A stretch of 64,000 nt of DNA from Pseudomonas sp. FP2196 (GCF_030687715.1 NZ_CP117445.1:4267501-4331500), one strand, 5' to 3'; numbered from the stretch's first letter, positions 17,817 through 26,267 are shown. A program made the numbers and translations. Notes: generated from the letters alone by a model not told the origin.

Positions 17817-18068
17817 ATGAACAACGTTCTGAAATTCTCTGCTCTGGCTCTGGCCGCAGTTCTGGCTACCGGTTGCAGCAGCGCATCGAAAGAAACCGAA
17901 GCACGTCTGACCGCTACTGAAGACGCAGCTGCTCGCTCCCAGGCTCGTGCAGACGAAGCTTACCGTAAAGCTGATGAAGCTCTGGCTGCTGCTCAAAAAG
18001 CACAACAGACTGCTGACGAAGCTAACGAGCGTGCTCTGCGCATGCTGGACAAAGCTAGCCGCAAGTAA
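17817..18068 (+). CDS. oprI: outer membrane lipoprotein OprI (Lpp-like)
   Basis: OprI is the abundant small lipoprotein of pseudomonads, equivalent to Lpp. The 83-residue precursor has a signal peptide with lipobox LATGCSS (mature Cys20) and a mature chain that is a continuous alanine-rich heptad coiled coil ([20 protein letters not shown]...), ending in ASRK, whose terminal Lys can be joined to peptidoglycan. GGGG lies shortly before ATG 17817. Codon choice is strongly biased, as expected for a very highly expressed gene. An L,D-transpeptidase gene lies convergent downstream. Confidence 0.97.
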   Translation: MNNVLKFSALALAAVLATGCSSASKETEARLTATEDAAARSQARADEAYRKADEALAAAQKAQQTADEANERALRMLDKASRK

Positions 18069-18090
18069 TAATCCCTCGGGATTGTTATCA

Positions 18091-18120
18091 AGCCGACCCA
18101 TTTTTTGGGTCGGCTTTTTT
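18091..18120 (+). terminator. oprI intrinsic terminator
   Basis: Ten-bp stem AGCCGACCCA / TGGGTCGGCT (18091-18115) with a T5 loop, followed by a T-run. Confidence 0.92.
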
Positions 18121-18150
18121 GTGCCCGCCGCTTTTGTCCGGGCATAAAAA

Positions 18151-18186
18151 AACCCGCCGATGCTGAGATCGGCGGGTTTTGTTTTT
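18151..18186. terminator. second, bidirectional terminator
   Basis: Stem AACCCGCCGAT (18151-18161) with ATCGGCGGGTT (18168-18178), A-run before, T-run after; placed to end the L,D-transpeptidase transcript from the right and back up oprI termination. Confidence 0.88.
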
Positions 18187-18190
18187 CAGC

Positions 18191-19162
18191 TTACTGTTGC
18201 AGGTCGATGGGCGCCGCCGAAACAATCGGTGCCGACGTATTCGGCGTGCCGATCTCCGTCGGCAGGCCGTCTTCGGCCGCAACCACATCACGCACCACAT
18301 CCCAGTTCATGCGCAGGTTGTTGGTGACATCTTCACGCTTGAGCATCGCGTTGATCACCGCAGTGTGCTTGTCGACCACCGACGGGTTGCCCTTGTCGTC
18401 GATCGGCGTGTGCGCCTCCAGATAGACCTTGCCACCACTGCGACCGAACTTGTACGCATCGTTGATGATACGCACCGAGGTACCGACCGGCACCATGCCA
18501 GCCATTTCCAGCACGTTGTTGTTGAACATGCGGAAACAGCCGTGACTGGTACGCATGCCGATACCGAACTTCTTGTTCGAACCGTGGATCAGGTAGCCCG
18601 GAGTACCCAGGGTGAACTTGAAAGGACCCAGCGGGTTGTCAGGACCTGCCGGCACCACGTTTGGCAGCGGATCACCGTCAGCGGCGTGCTCGGCCTTGAT
18701 CGATGCCGGAGGCGTCCAGGTCGGGTTCGGCGTCTTGGCTATGATCGATGTATGCGCGATGGGCGAACCCCAGCCCTCACGACCGATACCCAGCGGGAAG
18801 GTGTACACCACGTTCCGGCCTTTCGGGAAGTAGTAGAGACGGTATTCGGCAAGGTTGATGACGATGCCTTCACGCGGGCCTGGCGGCAGAATGAAACGCG
18901 TCGGCAGGACGATTTCGGTACCGGCGCCCGGCAACCAGGCATCGACGCCCGGGTTGGCCGCAACCATTTCCGAATAACCCAGATCGTAGGTTGTGCCCAG
19001 ATCGGCGAAAGTGTCTTCGTACTTGGCTTTGATCACCTGCACCTGGCCGATGATGTCCTCACCGGGAGGTGGCAGGGGAAGCTCCAATGCAGCAACGGGA
19101 CCCGCCACACACAGGGCGGCAAGTGACAGGCAGCGGGTGACGGCAGGAAAGCGCGGCAACAT
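18191..19162 (-). CDS. L,D-transpeptidase (ErfK/YbiS/YcfS/YnhG type)
   Basis: The 323-residue periplasmic enzyme has a signal peptide (ending near GPVAA), an early LysM-like region (YDLGYSEMVAANPGVDAWLPG) and the YkuD catalytic domain with IHGSNKKF...SHGCFRM holding the catalytic His and Cys. Such enzymes make 3-3 peptidoglycan crosslinks or attach Lpp-type lipoproteins to peptidoglycan. Its position next to oprI makes the second role attractive (inference). Start 19162 (MLPRFPAV) has AAGGA eight bases upstream; the frame opens 17 codons earlier. Confidence 0.92.
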   Translation of the reverse strand: MLPRFPAVTRCLSLAALCVAGPVAALELPLPPPGEDIIGQVQVIKAKYEDTFADLGTTYDLGYSEMVAANPGVDAWLPGAGTEIVLPTRFILPPGPREGIVINLAEYRLYYFPKGRNVVYTFPLGIGREGWGSPIAHTSIIAKTPNPTWTPPASIKAEHAADGDPLPNVVPAGPDNPLGPFKFTLGTPGYLIHGSNKKFGIGMRTSHGCFRMFNNNVLEMAGMVPVGTSVRIINDAYKFGRSGGKVYLEAHTPIDDKGNPSVVDKHTAVINAMLKREDVTNNLRMNWDVVRDVVAAEDGLPTEIGTPNTSAPIVSAAPIDLQQ

Positions 19163-19272
19163 CCGGAAAATCCTTCGCATGATCAACAAGGGTATAAGTG
19201 CGCGATTGTACACCGCGCCTCGGGAATTCGGGGAGATGCGCCGATAGACCGTGCAAAGCGGCCTGAATGGCT

Positions 19273-19566
19273 TTAAAGCTCGAAGCGCAACTCAGGCCAG
19301 ATCGGCGAAGTGCCACGCTTCTGCGATTCGAGGATCGCCCGGCACAGCGAGCACAGGCGTTGATCCTGGAACACACGGCGATCCACACTCGACCAGCGCG
19401 GCTGCGCCGGCAACAGACTGCCGCACAGGGTGCGATCGGCAGAGCCACCCAATTCGAGTTGACGGGTCACCAGATGCACCCGCACTTCCTGGCAGGCGAA
19501 CAGATCCAGCTGTTCGTCAGGCTCGATCAGTTGGTAGGCAAACAGGGACCAGGCAGAACGCGGCAT
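19273..19566 (-). CDS. conserved protein of unknown function with CxxC
   Basis: A 97-residue protein not assigned to a named family. It is Leu/Glu-rich in the middle (IEPDEQLDLFACQEVRVHLV) and has a pair of cysteines LCSLC near the C-terminus that could bind metal. No signal peptide or transmembrane segment is seen. Start 19566 (MPRSAWSLF) follows GGAG by six bases. It lies between tesA and the L,D-transpeptidase gene on the same strand, so the three could form one transcript. Confidence 0.7.
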   Translation of the reverse strand: MPRSAWSLFAYQLIEPDEQLDLFACQEVRVHLVTRQLELGGSADRTLCGSLLPAQPRWSSVDRRVFQDQRLCSLCRAILESQKRGTSPIWPELRFEL

Positions 19567-19623
19567 CGGGGGCTCCAAATAAGGGGGCGCCACATTAGCC
19601 GAAAGCCTGCCGCTAGAAAAGCC

Positions 19624-20229
19624 TCATAACAGCGGTTTTAGCGTCGGCCAGACATTTTCCAGCAACTTGCCCTGAGCCCCGGCCGCCGGGTGCAGACCAT
19701 CGGCCTGCATCAGATCTGGATGACCGCCCACACCGTCGAGGAAAAACGGCACCAACGGGATCTTTTTATCGTCGGCGAGTTTGCCGTACACCTCGGCGAA
19801 GGCATCGGTGTAGCGCTTACCGTAGTTAGGCGGCAATTGCATACCGAGCAACAGCACCTTGGCGCCGCTTTGGCGGGAGCTGTCGATCATCGAGGCAAGA
19901 TTTTGTTGCAATTGCGTTGGCGGCATTCCGCGCAAGCCGTCATTACCTCCCAACTCGAGAATCACCAGCTCCGGCTTATGCTCTGCAAGCAGCGCCGGCA
20001 GGCGTGCCTGGCCTCCGGCACTGGTGTCACCGCTGATGGAGGCATTCACTACTTTGTCGTCGAAACCCTCCTGTTTGAGCCGTTGCTCAAGCAACGATAC
20101 CCATCCCAAGCGGGTATCCAGTCCGAAACCGGCGCTGATACTATCGCCAACGATCAGGACAGTACCCGCCGCTGCGTTCTGGGCCATGCACATTAAGGCC
20201 AGGCCAGCACTCAAAAACCACACACGCAT
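19624..20229 (-). CDS. tesA: periplasmic SGNH esterase/thioesterase I (TesA family)
   Basis: The 201-residue precursor has a signal peptide (cleavage near QNAAA-G) and the SGNH-hydrolase blocks: GDSIS (block I with nucleophile Ser), SISGDTSAGG, LELGGNDGLRG (block III) and ADGLHP (block V with catalytic Asp/His). It hydrolyses acyl-thioesters and aryl esters in the periplasm. Start 20229 (MRVWFLSAG) follows GGAG by six bases. Its start is only 10 bp from the start of the divergent ABC transporter gene. Confidence 0.94.
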   Translation of the reverse strand: MRVWFLSAGLALMCMAQNAAAGTVLIVGDSISAGFGLDTRLGWVSLLEQRLKQEGFDDKVVNASISGDTSAGGQARLPALLAEHKPELVILELGGNDGLRGMPPTQLQQNLASMIDSSRQSGAKVLLLGMQLPPNYGKRYTDAFAEVYGKLADDKKIPLVPFFLDGVGGHPDLMQADGLHPAAGAQGKLLENVWPTLKPLL

Positions 20230-20239
20230 CGGATTCTCC

Positions 20240-20923
20240 ATGGGCGCAAGCATTCTCACCGCGAAGAACCTCAGCAAAGTGGTTCCCAGCGCGGAAGGTG
20301 AACTGACTATCCTGCACGAACTCAGCCTGGAACTGAACAAGGGCGACAGCCTGGCCATCGTCGGCGCGTCCGGTTCCGGCAAATCCACCCTCCTCGGCCT
20401 GCTCGCCGGACTCGATTTGCCGAGCAGCGGCGAAGTGACACTGGCCGGCCAGAGCCTGAGCAATCTCGACGAAGACCAGCGCGCGCGCATCCGAGCCGAG
20501 CATGTGGGTTTCGTTTTTCAATCGTTCCAGTTACTCGACAGCCTCAACGCGCTGGAAAACGTCATGCTGCCGCTGGAACTCGATGGCCGCAAAGACGCCC
20601 GCGAGCGCGCCACCGAGTTGCTTCAGCGGGTTGGCCTCGGTCAGCGTCTGACGCATTCACCGCGCCAGCTCTCCGGTGGCGAGCAACAACGCGTGGCGAT
20701 TGCCCGGGCGTTTGCAGCCGAACCGGACGTGCTGTTCGCGGATGAGCCCACCGGCAATCTCGACAGCCACACCGGAGAGCGCATCAGCGACCTGTTGTTC
20801 GAATTGAACAAGGAACGCGGCACCACCCTGGTGCTCGTGACCCACGACGAACGCCTGGCGCATCGCTGCCGGCGCCTGATCCGTCTTGAAGCCGGGCTGT
20901 TGGTCGCCCCTCTGGAGCCTTGA
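20240..20923 (+). CDS. ABC transporter ATP-binding protein (YbbA-like)
   Basis: The 227-residue ATPase has Walker A GASGSGKST, Q-loop VFQSFQLLDSLNALENV, signature LSGGEQQRVAIARAF, Walker B VLFADEPTGNLDS and H-loop VTHD. It belongs to the MacB/LolD-like group, which couples to FtsX-type permeases. Its TGA overlaps the ATG of the permease gene by one base (TGATG). Partner gene and adjacent tesA match the ybbA-ybbP-tesA arrangement known in other gammaproteobacteria. The exported substrate is not established. Confidence 0.92.
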   Translation: MGASILTAKNLSKVVPSAEGELTILHELSLELNKGDSLAIVGASGSGKSTLLGLLAGLDLPSSGEVTLAGQSLSNLDEDQRARIRAEHVGFVFQSFQLLDSLNALENVMLPLELDGRKDARERATELLQRVGLGQRLTHSPRQLSGGEQQRVAIARAFAAEPDVLFADEPTGNLDSHTGERISDLLFELNKERGTTLVLVTHDERLAHRCRRLIRLEAGLLVAPLEP

Positions 20924-23427
20924 TGGCACGCCTGCCGCTGTTGCGTCTGTTCAGTCTCGCCATTCGCCAACTCATGCGCGATGCCCGCGCCGGAGAATTG
21001 CGGGTGTTGTTCTTCGCTCTGGTGGTAGCGGTGGCGGCGAGTACCGCCATCGGTTACTTCGGTGCCCGCCTCAACGGCGCGATGATGTTGCGCGCCACTG
21101 AGTTTCTTGGCGCCGATCTGGTTCTGGAAGGCAGCTCGCCGGCCCGAGAGGAACAGATCAGAAGCGGCACCGAGTTGCGCCTGAACCATGCGCAGGTGGT
21201 GGAGTTTTCCAGTGTCATCGCCACTGACAACGGCATTCAGTTGTCGAGTATCAAAGCGGTCGATCGCGCCTACCCATTGCGTGGCGAGCTCAAGAGCGCC
21301 CCGGAGCCATTCGCCACTGAGGAGCCCGGCGGCGAACCACAACCCGGTGAAGCCTGGGTCGAGGCACGTCTGCTGACCGCGCTGGATCTGAAGATCGGCG
21401 ACAGCATTGATGTCGGCATGAAGACGTTGAAGCTGACACGGGTGCTGACCTATGAGCCGGATCGCGCCGGCAACTTCTATAGCCTCACTCCCCGAGTGAT
21501 GATCAACCTTGACGACCTCGTAGCGACCGGCGTGGTGCAGCCCGGCAGCCGGGTGACCTATCGAGAACTGTGGCGCGGCGAACCGCAAGCGCTGGAAACC
21601 TATCGGCAGTTGATCAAACCAGGGTTGGCGGCAAATCAGCGAGTTCAAGATGCCCGCGATGGCAATCGGCAGATTGGCGGGGCGCTGGGCAAAGCCGAGC
21701 GCTATCTGAACATGGCCAGTCTGGTCGCGGTGTTGCTGGCCGGGGTCGCGGTCGCGCTATCGGCAAACCGATTCGCCAGCCGTCGCTTCGATGCCAGTGC
21801 GTTGCTGCGCTGCCTCGGTTTGTCCCGCCGGGAAACCATGCTGCTGTTCAGTGTGCAGTTGAGCGTACTCGGTCTGCTCGCCAGCCTCAGCGGTGCCTTG
21901 CTTGGCTGGTTGGCACAGTTGGGCCTGTTCGCGTTGTTGCATGACCTGTTGCCGAGTGATGTGCCACCCGGCGGCCTGTTTCCAGCGATAGCCGGGATCG
22001 GCACCGGGCTGGTTGCACTGGCCGGTTTCGCGCTGCCGCCACTTGCCGCGCTGGGTCGAGTGCCGCCGCTGCGAGTATTGCGCCGCGACATGCTGCCAAT
22101 CCCGTCGAGCACCTGGATGGTCTATGGCGCCGCGCTGGGCGCTCTCGGCCTGATCATGTGGCGCCTGAGCCTAGACTTGCTACTGACGTTTGCCCTGCTG
22201 GGCGGCGGTGTCGTGGCGGCAGTCATTCTGGGTGGATTGCTGCTGTTGCTGCTGAACAGCTTGCGCCGCCTGTTGGCCCGGGCCTCGCTGCCGTGGCGCC
22301 TTGGCCTTGGCCAATTGTTGCGCCATCCGTTGGCGGCTGCCGGCCAAGCGTTGGCGTTCGGTCTGATCCTGCTGTCCATGGCATTGATCGCACTGTTGCG
22401 AGGCGAACTGCTCGATACCTGGCAAAACCAGTTGCCGAAAAACGCGCCAAACTACTTTGCTCTGAACATCCTGCCGGCGGACAAACAAGCCTTCACCGAT
22501 CACCTTATCAAGGTGTCGGCGCAAGCGGCGCCGCTTTATCCGGTGGTGCCCGGACGGTTGATCAGCATCAACGGTGAACCGGTGCAAGAAATCGTCAGCA
22601 AGGATTCCGCCGGCGACCGCGCGATTCAACGGGATCTGAGTCTGACCTGGGCAGCTGAATTGCCCAACGGCAACAAGCTCACCGCAGGCTCATGGTGGAG
22701 CTCGCAACCGTCTGACGATGTTCCGGGAGTGTCGGTCGAGGGCAAGGTCGCCGAAAGCCTCAAGCTCAAACTTGGGGACCACATGGTATTCAGCGTCGGT
22801 GGAGTCAATCGTGAAGCGAAGGTCACCAGCCTTCGGGAGATAAACTGGGACAACTTCCAGCCGAACTTCTTCATGATCTTCCAGCCCGGCACACTGAAGG
22901 ATCTGCCGGCGACCTACCTGACCAGCTTCTATCTGGCCCCCGGAAACGACCAGCAGATAGTCGAACTGTCGCGCACCTTCCCGGCTGTGACCATCCTTCA
23001 AGTCGAAGCCCTGCTTGAACAGCTGCGTAGCATCCTCGCCCAGGTCACCCTGGCCGTGGAATATGTATTGTTGTTTGTTTTGGCGGCGGGCATGGCCGTG
23101 CTGTTTTCCGGTTTGCAGGCAACGCTGGATGAACGCATTCGCCAAGGCGCGCTGTTACGGGCACTGGGTGCAGAGCGGCAGTTGCTGATCAAGGCACGGC
23201 GCATTGAGTTCGGTCTGCTCGGCGCGGTCAGCGGTTTGCTTGCAGCCATTGGCTCGGAAGTGGTGAGTCTGGTGCTGTATCGCTACGCGTTCGATCTGCC
23301 GTGGCATCCGCATCCGTGGCTGCTGGTACTGCCGTTGATTGGCGCGGCGCTGATTGGTGGCGCCGGGGTGTTCGGCACGCGCCGGGCGCTAAACGCAAGT
23401 CCGCTGACAGTGTTGCGCGAGGGTTGA
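20923..23427 (+). CDS. FtsX-like ABC transporter permease (YbbP-like)
   Basis: An 834-residue inner-membrane protein with two FtsX-type units. TM1 lies near residues 25-45, a large periplasmic domain follows, then TM bundles around 260-430 and 460-500, a second periplasmic domain (about 505-690) and a terminal three-helix bundle ending PLTVLREG. The duplicated layout is that of YbbP/LolCE-like permeases. ATG 20923 is used (GGAG five bases upstream); TTG 20920 is also in frame. It acts with the ATPase encoded just before it. Confidence 0.9.
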   Translation: MARLPLLRLFSLAIRQLMRDARAGELRVLFFALVVAVAASTAIGYFGARLNGAMMLRATEFLGADLVLEGSSPAREEQIRSGTELRLNHAQVVEFSSVIATDNGIQLSSIKAVDRAYPLRGELKSAPEPFATEEPGGEPQPGEAWVEARLLTALDLKIGDSIDVGMKTLKLTRVLTYEPDRAGNFYSLTPRVMINLDDLVATGVVQPGSRVTYRELWRGEPQALETYRQLIKPGLAANQRVQDARDGNRQIGGALGKAERYLNMASLVAVLLAGVAVALSANRFASRRFDASALLRCLGLSRRETMLLFSVQLSVLGLLASLSGALLGWLAQLGLFALLHDLLPSDVPPGGLFPAIAGIGTGLVALAGFALPPLAALGRVPPLRVLRRDMLPIPSSTWMVYGAALGALGLIMWRLSLDLLLTFALLGGGVVAAVILGGLLLLLLNSLRRLLARASLPWRLGLGQLLRHPLAAAGQALAFGLILLSMALIALLRGELLDTWQNQLPKNAPNYFALNILPADKQAFTDHLIKVSAQAAPLYPVVPGRLISINGEPVQEIVSKDSAGDRAIQRDLSLTWAAELPNGNKLTAGSWWSSQPSDDVPGVSVEGKVAESLKLKLGDHMVFSVGGVNREAKVTSLREINWDNFQPNFFMIFQPGTLKDLPATYLTSFYLAPGNDQQIVELSRTFPAVTILQVEALLEQLRSILAQVTLAVEYVLLFVLAAGMAVLFSGLQATLDERIRQGALLRALGAERQLLIKARRIEFGLLGAVSGLLAAIGSEVVSLVLYRYAFDLPWHPHPWLLVLPLIGAALIGGAGVFGTRRALNASPLTVLREG

Positions 23428-23461
23428 TAGACTCCGGCTGTCTCTCTCACAAGAAGTTGCC

Positions 23462-23959
23462 ATGAGCCGTTATCGCCCTCCCCGCACCGCCGGCACCGCG
23501 CTGATCACCCCTGAAGGTGAAGCGCGGATGCGTGCCGAATTCCATGAGCTGTGGCATGTGCGTCGCCCGCAAGTGACGCAATCGGTCAGCGAGGCGGCGG
23601 CTCAGGGTGATCGCTCGGAAAACGCCGAGTACACCTACGGCAAAAAGATGCTGCGCGAAATCGACAGTCGCGTGCGCTTTCTCACCAAACGCCTGGAAGC
23701 GCTCAAGGTTGTCAGCGAAAAACCCAGCGATCCGAACAAGGTTTACTTCGGCGCGTGGGTCACTATCGAAAATGAGGAAGGCAAGCAGTCGCGCTACCGC
23801 ATCGTCGGCCCGGATGAACTGGATCTGAAACTGGGCCTGATCAGCATCGATTCACCCCTGGCGCGCGCCTTGATCGGCAAGGCCCTGGATGCCGAAGTGC
23901 GCGTACAGACGCCGACCGGCGAGCAATTCGTGTACATCGTGGCGATCGATTATCCGTAA
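23462..23959 (+). CDS. greB: transcription elongation factor GreB
   Basis: GreB (165 residues) stimulates cleavage of backtracked RNA in RNA polymerase. The coiled-coil tip GDRSENAEYTYGKKMLREID carries the catalytic Asp/Glu, and the C-terminal domain has the SPLARALIGK motif. The basic patch RSRVRFLTKRLEAL-like region distinguishes GreB from GreA. It starts 34 bp after the permease gene and may be transcribed with it. Confidence 0.95.
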   Translation: MSRYRPPRTAGTALITPEGEARMRAEFHELWHVRRPQVTQSVSEAAAQGDRSENAEYTYGKKMLREIDSRVRFLTKRLEALKVVSEKPSDPNKVYFGAWVTIENEEGKQSRYRIVGPDELDLKLGLISIDSPLARALIGKALDAEVRVQTPTGEQFVYIVAIDYP

Positions 23960-23965
23960 TCGGGA

Positions 23966-24274
23966 TCAGCGACGAGTGATCAATCCCTGTCGCGCGACGC
24001 GGATCAATTGCTTGATCATTTGTGGGGCGTCTTCCTGACTGGGCGCCTGAATCACGGCCAGATCGAAACTGTCACTGGCAAAACGCGCCAGCGACTCACC
24101 GTCTTCAACAAACTGGATCAGGAATGCGGCAGGACCGCCGCTGCGCCGTGGCCAGCCATCGAGATAACGCAACAGCGTCGGCTGATGTTTACCGCCAAGG
24201 AGGATTTTTGGATTGCGCTGGGTGATATGTGCCGTGATCGGCGCGGGACGTGCTGGAGGGCGTAGTGCATTCAT
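23966..24274 (-). CDS. small conserved protein of unknown function
   Basis: The 102-residue product is basic and Pro/Arg-rich at its start, then has a compact C-terminal half (FASDSFDLAVIQAPSQEDAP) that looks like a Rossmann-type fragment. No known family was recognised. Start 24274 is tentative: no good ribosome binding site, and the frame is open 17 codons further. It is convergent with greB (6 bp apart). Confidence 0.6.
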   Translation of the reverse strand: MNALRPPARPAPITAHITQRNPKILLGGKHQPTLLRYLDGWPRRSGGPAAFLIQFVEDGESLARFASDSFDLAVIQAPSQEDAPQMIKQLIRVARQGLITRR

Positions 24275-24478
24275 CGTGTCGTGTCTCAGCCTCAAAAAGT
24301 CTGCATGGCAGGTGAGAGGCAACACCGAACCAGCGCTTTAGCGGTATTTCGAAGCCTTGTTCCGCTTCTGACGGCGACTGTTGAAGTCACCTGGCGCCCC
24401 GCAAGTAGCTGTTTAAATCGGCGCATGGGCAACATCCTAGAGAACGTGACCAATCAGTGTCAAGAATCAGCCACAACA

Positions 24479-24507
24479 AAAAAGGCCCGCACAATGCGGG
24501 CCTTTTG
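24479..24507. terminator. bidirectional intrinsic terminator, left of the IS element
   Basis: Stem AAAGGCCCGC (24481-24490) with GCGGGCCTTT, loop ACAAT, with an A-run before and T-run after. It would originally have terminated the DoxX gene on the right. The insertion sequence now separates them. Confidence 0.85.
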
Positions 24508-24516
24508 TTTGAGCCA

Positions 24517-24544
24517 TGTCCCGTCCTGAATAAGGTTTACACCT
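24517..24544 (+). repeat. left terminal inverted repeat of the IS
   Basis: Begins TGTCCCGTCCTGAATAAGG and matches the reverse complement of 25796-25823 at 24 of 28 positions. Confidence 0.93.
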
Positions 24545-24569
24545 TCTGACTTCTTTTCAGGAAGGTGCA

Positions 24570-24965
24570 ATGGATACGGGCACGAAGCGCAGTCAGCGTG
24601 ATTACACACTGGCTTTTAAATTATCGGTTGTCGACCAGGTCGAAAAAGGCGAGTTGAGTTATAAAGAGGCTCAGCGGCGCTATGGGATTCAGGGTCGGTC
24701 GACGGTGCTGGTTTGGTTACGCAAACATGGTCGCCAGGACTGGAGCCAAGGCGCCTCCATTCGTTCCCAGAGGATCAGATCTATGGACGAGCCAACCTTG
24801 CCACTGACTCCCGAGCAAAGAATCAAAGAACTCGAGGAACAACTGGCGCTGGCAACTCAGAAAGCCCAATTCTTTGAAGCCGTGGTCGATGTTCTGAAAA
24901 ATGACTACGGCGTATCTGTCGTAAAAAAGCGACCCGGCAAGTCGTTGCGCAAACCCAAACCCTGA
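24570..24965 (+). CDS. IS3-family transposase OrfA (DNA-binding)
   Basis: OrfA (131 residues) has an N-terminal helix-turn-helix (YTLAFKLSVVDQVEKGELSY, then EAQRRYGIQGRSTVLVWLRK) for end recognition and a leucine-zipper-like helix (TPEQRIKELEEQLALATQKA). Near its end the codons GTA AAA AAG contain the slippery heptamer A AAA AAG (24923-24929), where a -1 shift would enter the OrfB frame and make the full OrfAB transposase. AGGAAGG precedes the ATG. Confidence 0.93.
   Translation: MDTGTKRSQRDYTLAFKLSVVDQVEKGELSYKEAQRRYGIQGRSTVLVWLRKHGRQDWSQGASIRSQRIRSMDEPTLPLTPEQRIKELEEQLALATQKAQFFEAVVDVLKNDYGVSVVKKRPGKSLRKPKP
24923..24929 (+). other. programmed -1 frameshift heptamer
   Basis: A AAA AAG in the OrfA frame. 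After a -1 shift the frame continues without stop through LSVSRACQFMGISRQAYYK into OrfB, so the fusion OrfAB is encodable. Confidence 0.75.
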
Positions 24966-24988
24966 GTGTCAGCAGGGCTTGCCAATTT

Positions 24989-25792
24989 ATGGGAATAAGC
25001 CGTCAGGCCTATTACAAACGCAACCGGGTCTACAGGGCTCGGGCCGACCAGGATCAGCAGCTCATAACGTTTGTAGAGAAGGTCCGTGCTCGCCAACCGT
25101 GCATCGGCACTCGCAAGCTGCATTCGATGATGCATGAGCAGCGTGAGCAACAGGAGCTCCATGTTGGCCGGGATCGTTTGTTCGCGGTTTTGCGGGAAAG
25201 CCGCCAGTTGGTCCGCAGAAAACGGGCGTATCACAAGACGACCGACAGCCATCATCGCTTCCGCCGACACCCCAATCTGCTGAAACCAAGCCCGGAACAA
25301 ATAGTCGCTACCGGCCCAGAACAGGTCTGGGTGGCCGATATTACTTACCTGCCTACCCGTGATGGCGTTGCCTATTTGAGTTTAGTGACGGATGTCTTTT
25401 CGAGAAAAATAGTCGGCTATCACGTGCATGAAAGTCTGCACACCAACTCCGTGGTGCAAGCCTTTCGAATGGCTTTGAAGCGACGTCGAAGCGTTCAGAA
25501 ACTGGTCCATCACTCGGATCGAGGCGCGCAGTACTGCTCGGCCCTTTATCAAGAAATGCACGCAAAGCATGGCATCACTTGCTCGATGACCGACGGCTAC
25601 GACTGCTACCAAAACGCCTTGGCAGAGCGGGTCAACGGCATCTTGAAAACAGAGTTCTTGATCCACCGACCTGCGGATTTTGCGCAGGCCACACAGATGG
25701 TGCGAGAGGCCGTCACGATCTACAACCAGGAGCGGCCGCACCTCTCTTTAAAATACAAAACGCCCGATGCGGTGCATCGGGCGTTAGGGTGA
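24989..25792 (+). CDS. IS3-family transposase OrfB (DDE integrase domain)
   Basis: OrfB carries the rve-type catalytic core with the DDE triad: first Asp in VWVADITYLP, second in VHHSDRGAQYCS, Glu in NALAERVNGILKTEF. An HTH_21-like segment (ISRQAYYKRNRVYRARADQD) precedes it. ATG 24989 is only the first ATG; the open frame runs back at least to 24920 and functional protein is expected as the OrfAB frameshift fusion. The last codons form a 12-bp hairpin. Confidence 0.93.
   Translation: MGISRQAYYKRNRVYRARADQDQQLITFVEKVRARQPCIGTRKLHSMMHEQREQQELHVGRDRLFAVLRESRQLVRRKRAYHKTTDSHHRFRRHPNLLKPSPEQIVATGPEQVWVADITYLPTRDGVAYLSLVTDVFSRKIVGYHVHESLHTNSVVQAFRMALKRRRSVQKLVHHSDRGAQYCSALYQEMHAKHGITCSMTDGYDCYQNALAERVNGILKTEFLIHRPADFAQATQMVREAVTIYNQERPHLSLKYKTPDAVHRALG
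25759..25785 (-). terminator. minus-strand terminator hairpin inside the end of orfB
   Basis: Perfect 12-bp arms AACGCCCGATGC (25759-25770) and 25774-25785 with a GGT loop overlap the last transposase codons. On the minus strand the stem is followed by TTTTGTATTTT, so it can stop transcription entering the IS from the DoxX side. Confidence 0.6.
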
Positions 25793-25795
25793 AAC

Positions 25796-25823
25796 AGGTG
25801 TAAACCTATTTCAGGACTAGACA
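25796..25823 (-). repeat. right terminal inverted repeat of the IS
   Basis: Inverted copy of 24517-24544; read inward on the minus strand it starts TGTCTAGTCCTGAAATAGG. Confidence 0.93.
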
Positions 25824-25832
25824 CCAAAGCGG

Positions 25833-26267
25833 TCAACCGGCGATGGCGCGGTCCACCGAGAGCTTGCCGGCACCTTCGATCAACACCGCGAGGCTGCCAC
25901 CGAGCAGTGCCAGGGCGAACTCGTAACCATTGTTGGCCATGAACAGACCGTTGCTGATGTGCACGGTGAAAATCGCCACCAGCGACAGGAAGGTCAGGCC
26001 CAATGCCGCCGGGCGAACCAGCAGGCCGATGATCAAGGCCAGACCGGCGAAGAACTCGGTGCCACCGGCCAGTGTGGCCATCAGATAGCCCGGGGTCAGA
26101 CCGATGCTTTCCATGTACTGCGCGGTGCCGGCCAGACCGTAGCCACCGAACATGCCGAAGAGTTTCTGCGCACCGTGAGCGGCGAAGATCACGCCGACCG
26201 CAATGCGCAGAATGGTCAGGCCGTAACCGGCGCGGGTGAACAGTACCTTGTTGATCAGAGTGCTCAT
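25833..26267 (-). CDS. DoxX family membrane protein
   Basis: A 144-residue inner-membrane protein with four hydrophobic helices and the DoxX hallmarks LRIAVGVIFAAHGAQKLFG and GGTEFFAGLALIIGLLVRPAA. Bacterial members are linked to quinone or thiol redox functions, but activity is not established. AAGGAAT precedes the ATG. The IS element inserted 10 bp after its stop codon and now lies between it and the original terminator. Confidence 0.9.
   Translation of the reverse strand: MSTLINKVLFTRAGYGLTILRIAVGVIFAAHGAQKLFGMFGGYGLAGTAQYMESIGLTPGYLMATLAGGTEFFAGLALIIGLLVRPAALGLTFLSLVAIFTVHISNGLFMANNGYEFALALLGGSLAVLIEGAGKLSVDRAIAG

Larger units (their letters stand above)
24517..25823 (+). mobile_element. 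intact IS3-family insertion sequence (IS150-like organisation)
   Basis: A 1307-bp element bounded by imperfect inverted repeats (24517-24544 and 25796-25823, 24 of 28 positions identical, both beginning TGTC). It is flanked by a 3-bp direct repeat CCA (24514-24516 and 25824-25826), the target-site duplication expected of IS3 elements. It carries two overlapping-type reading frames joined by an A6G slippery heptamer. Both look undamaged, so the insertion is probably recent and the element potentially active. It landed between a terminator and the end of the DoxX gene without breaking a gene. The exact ISfinder name cannot be given here. Confidence 0.95.
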
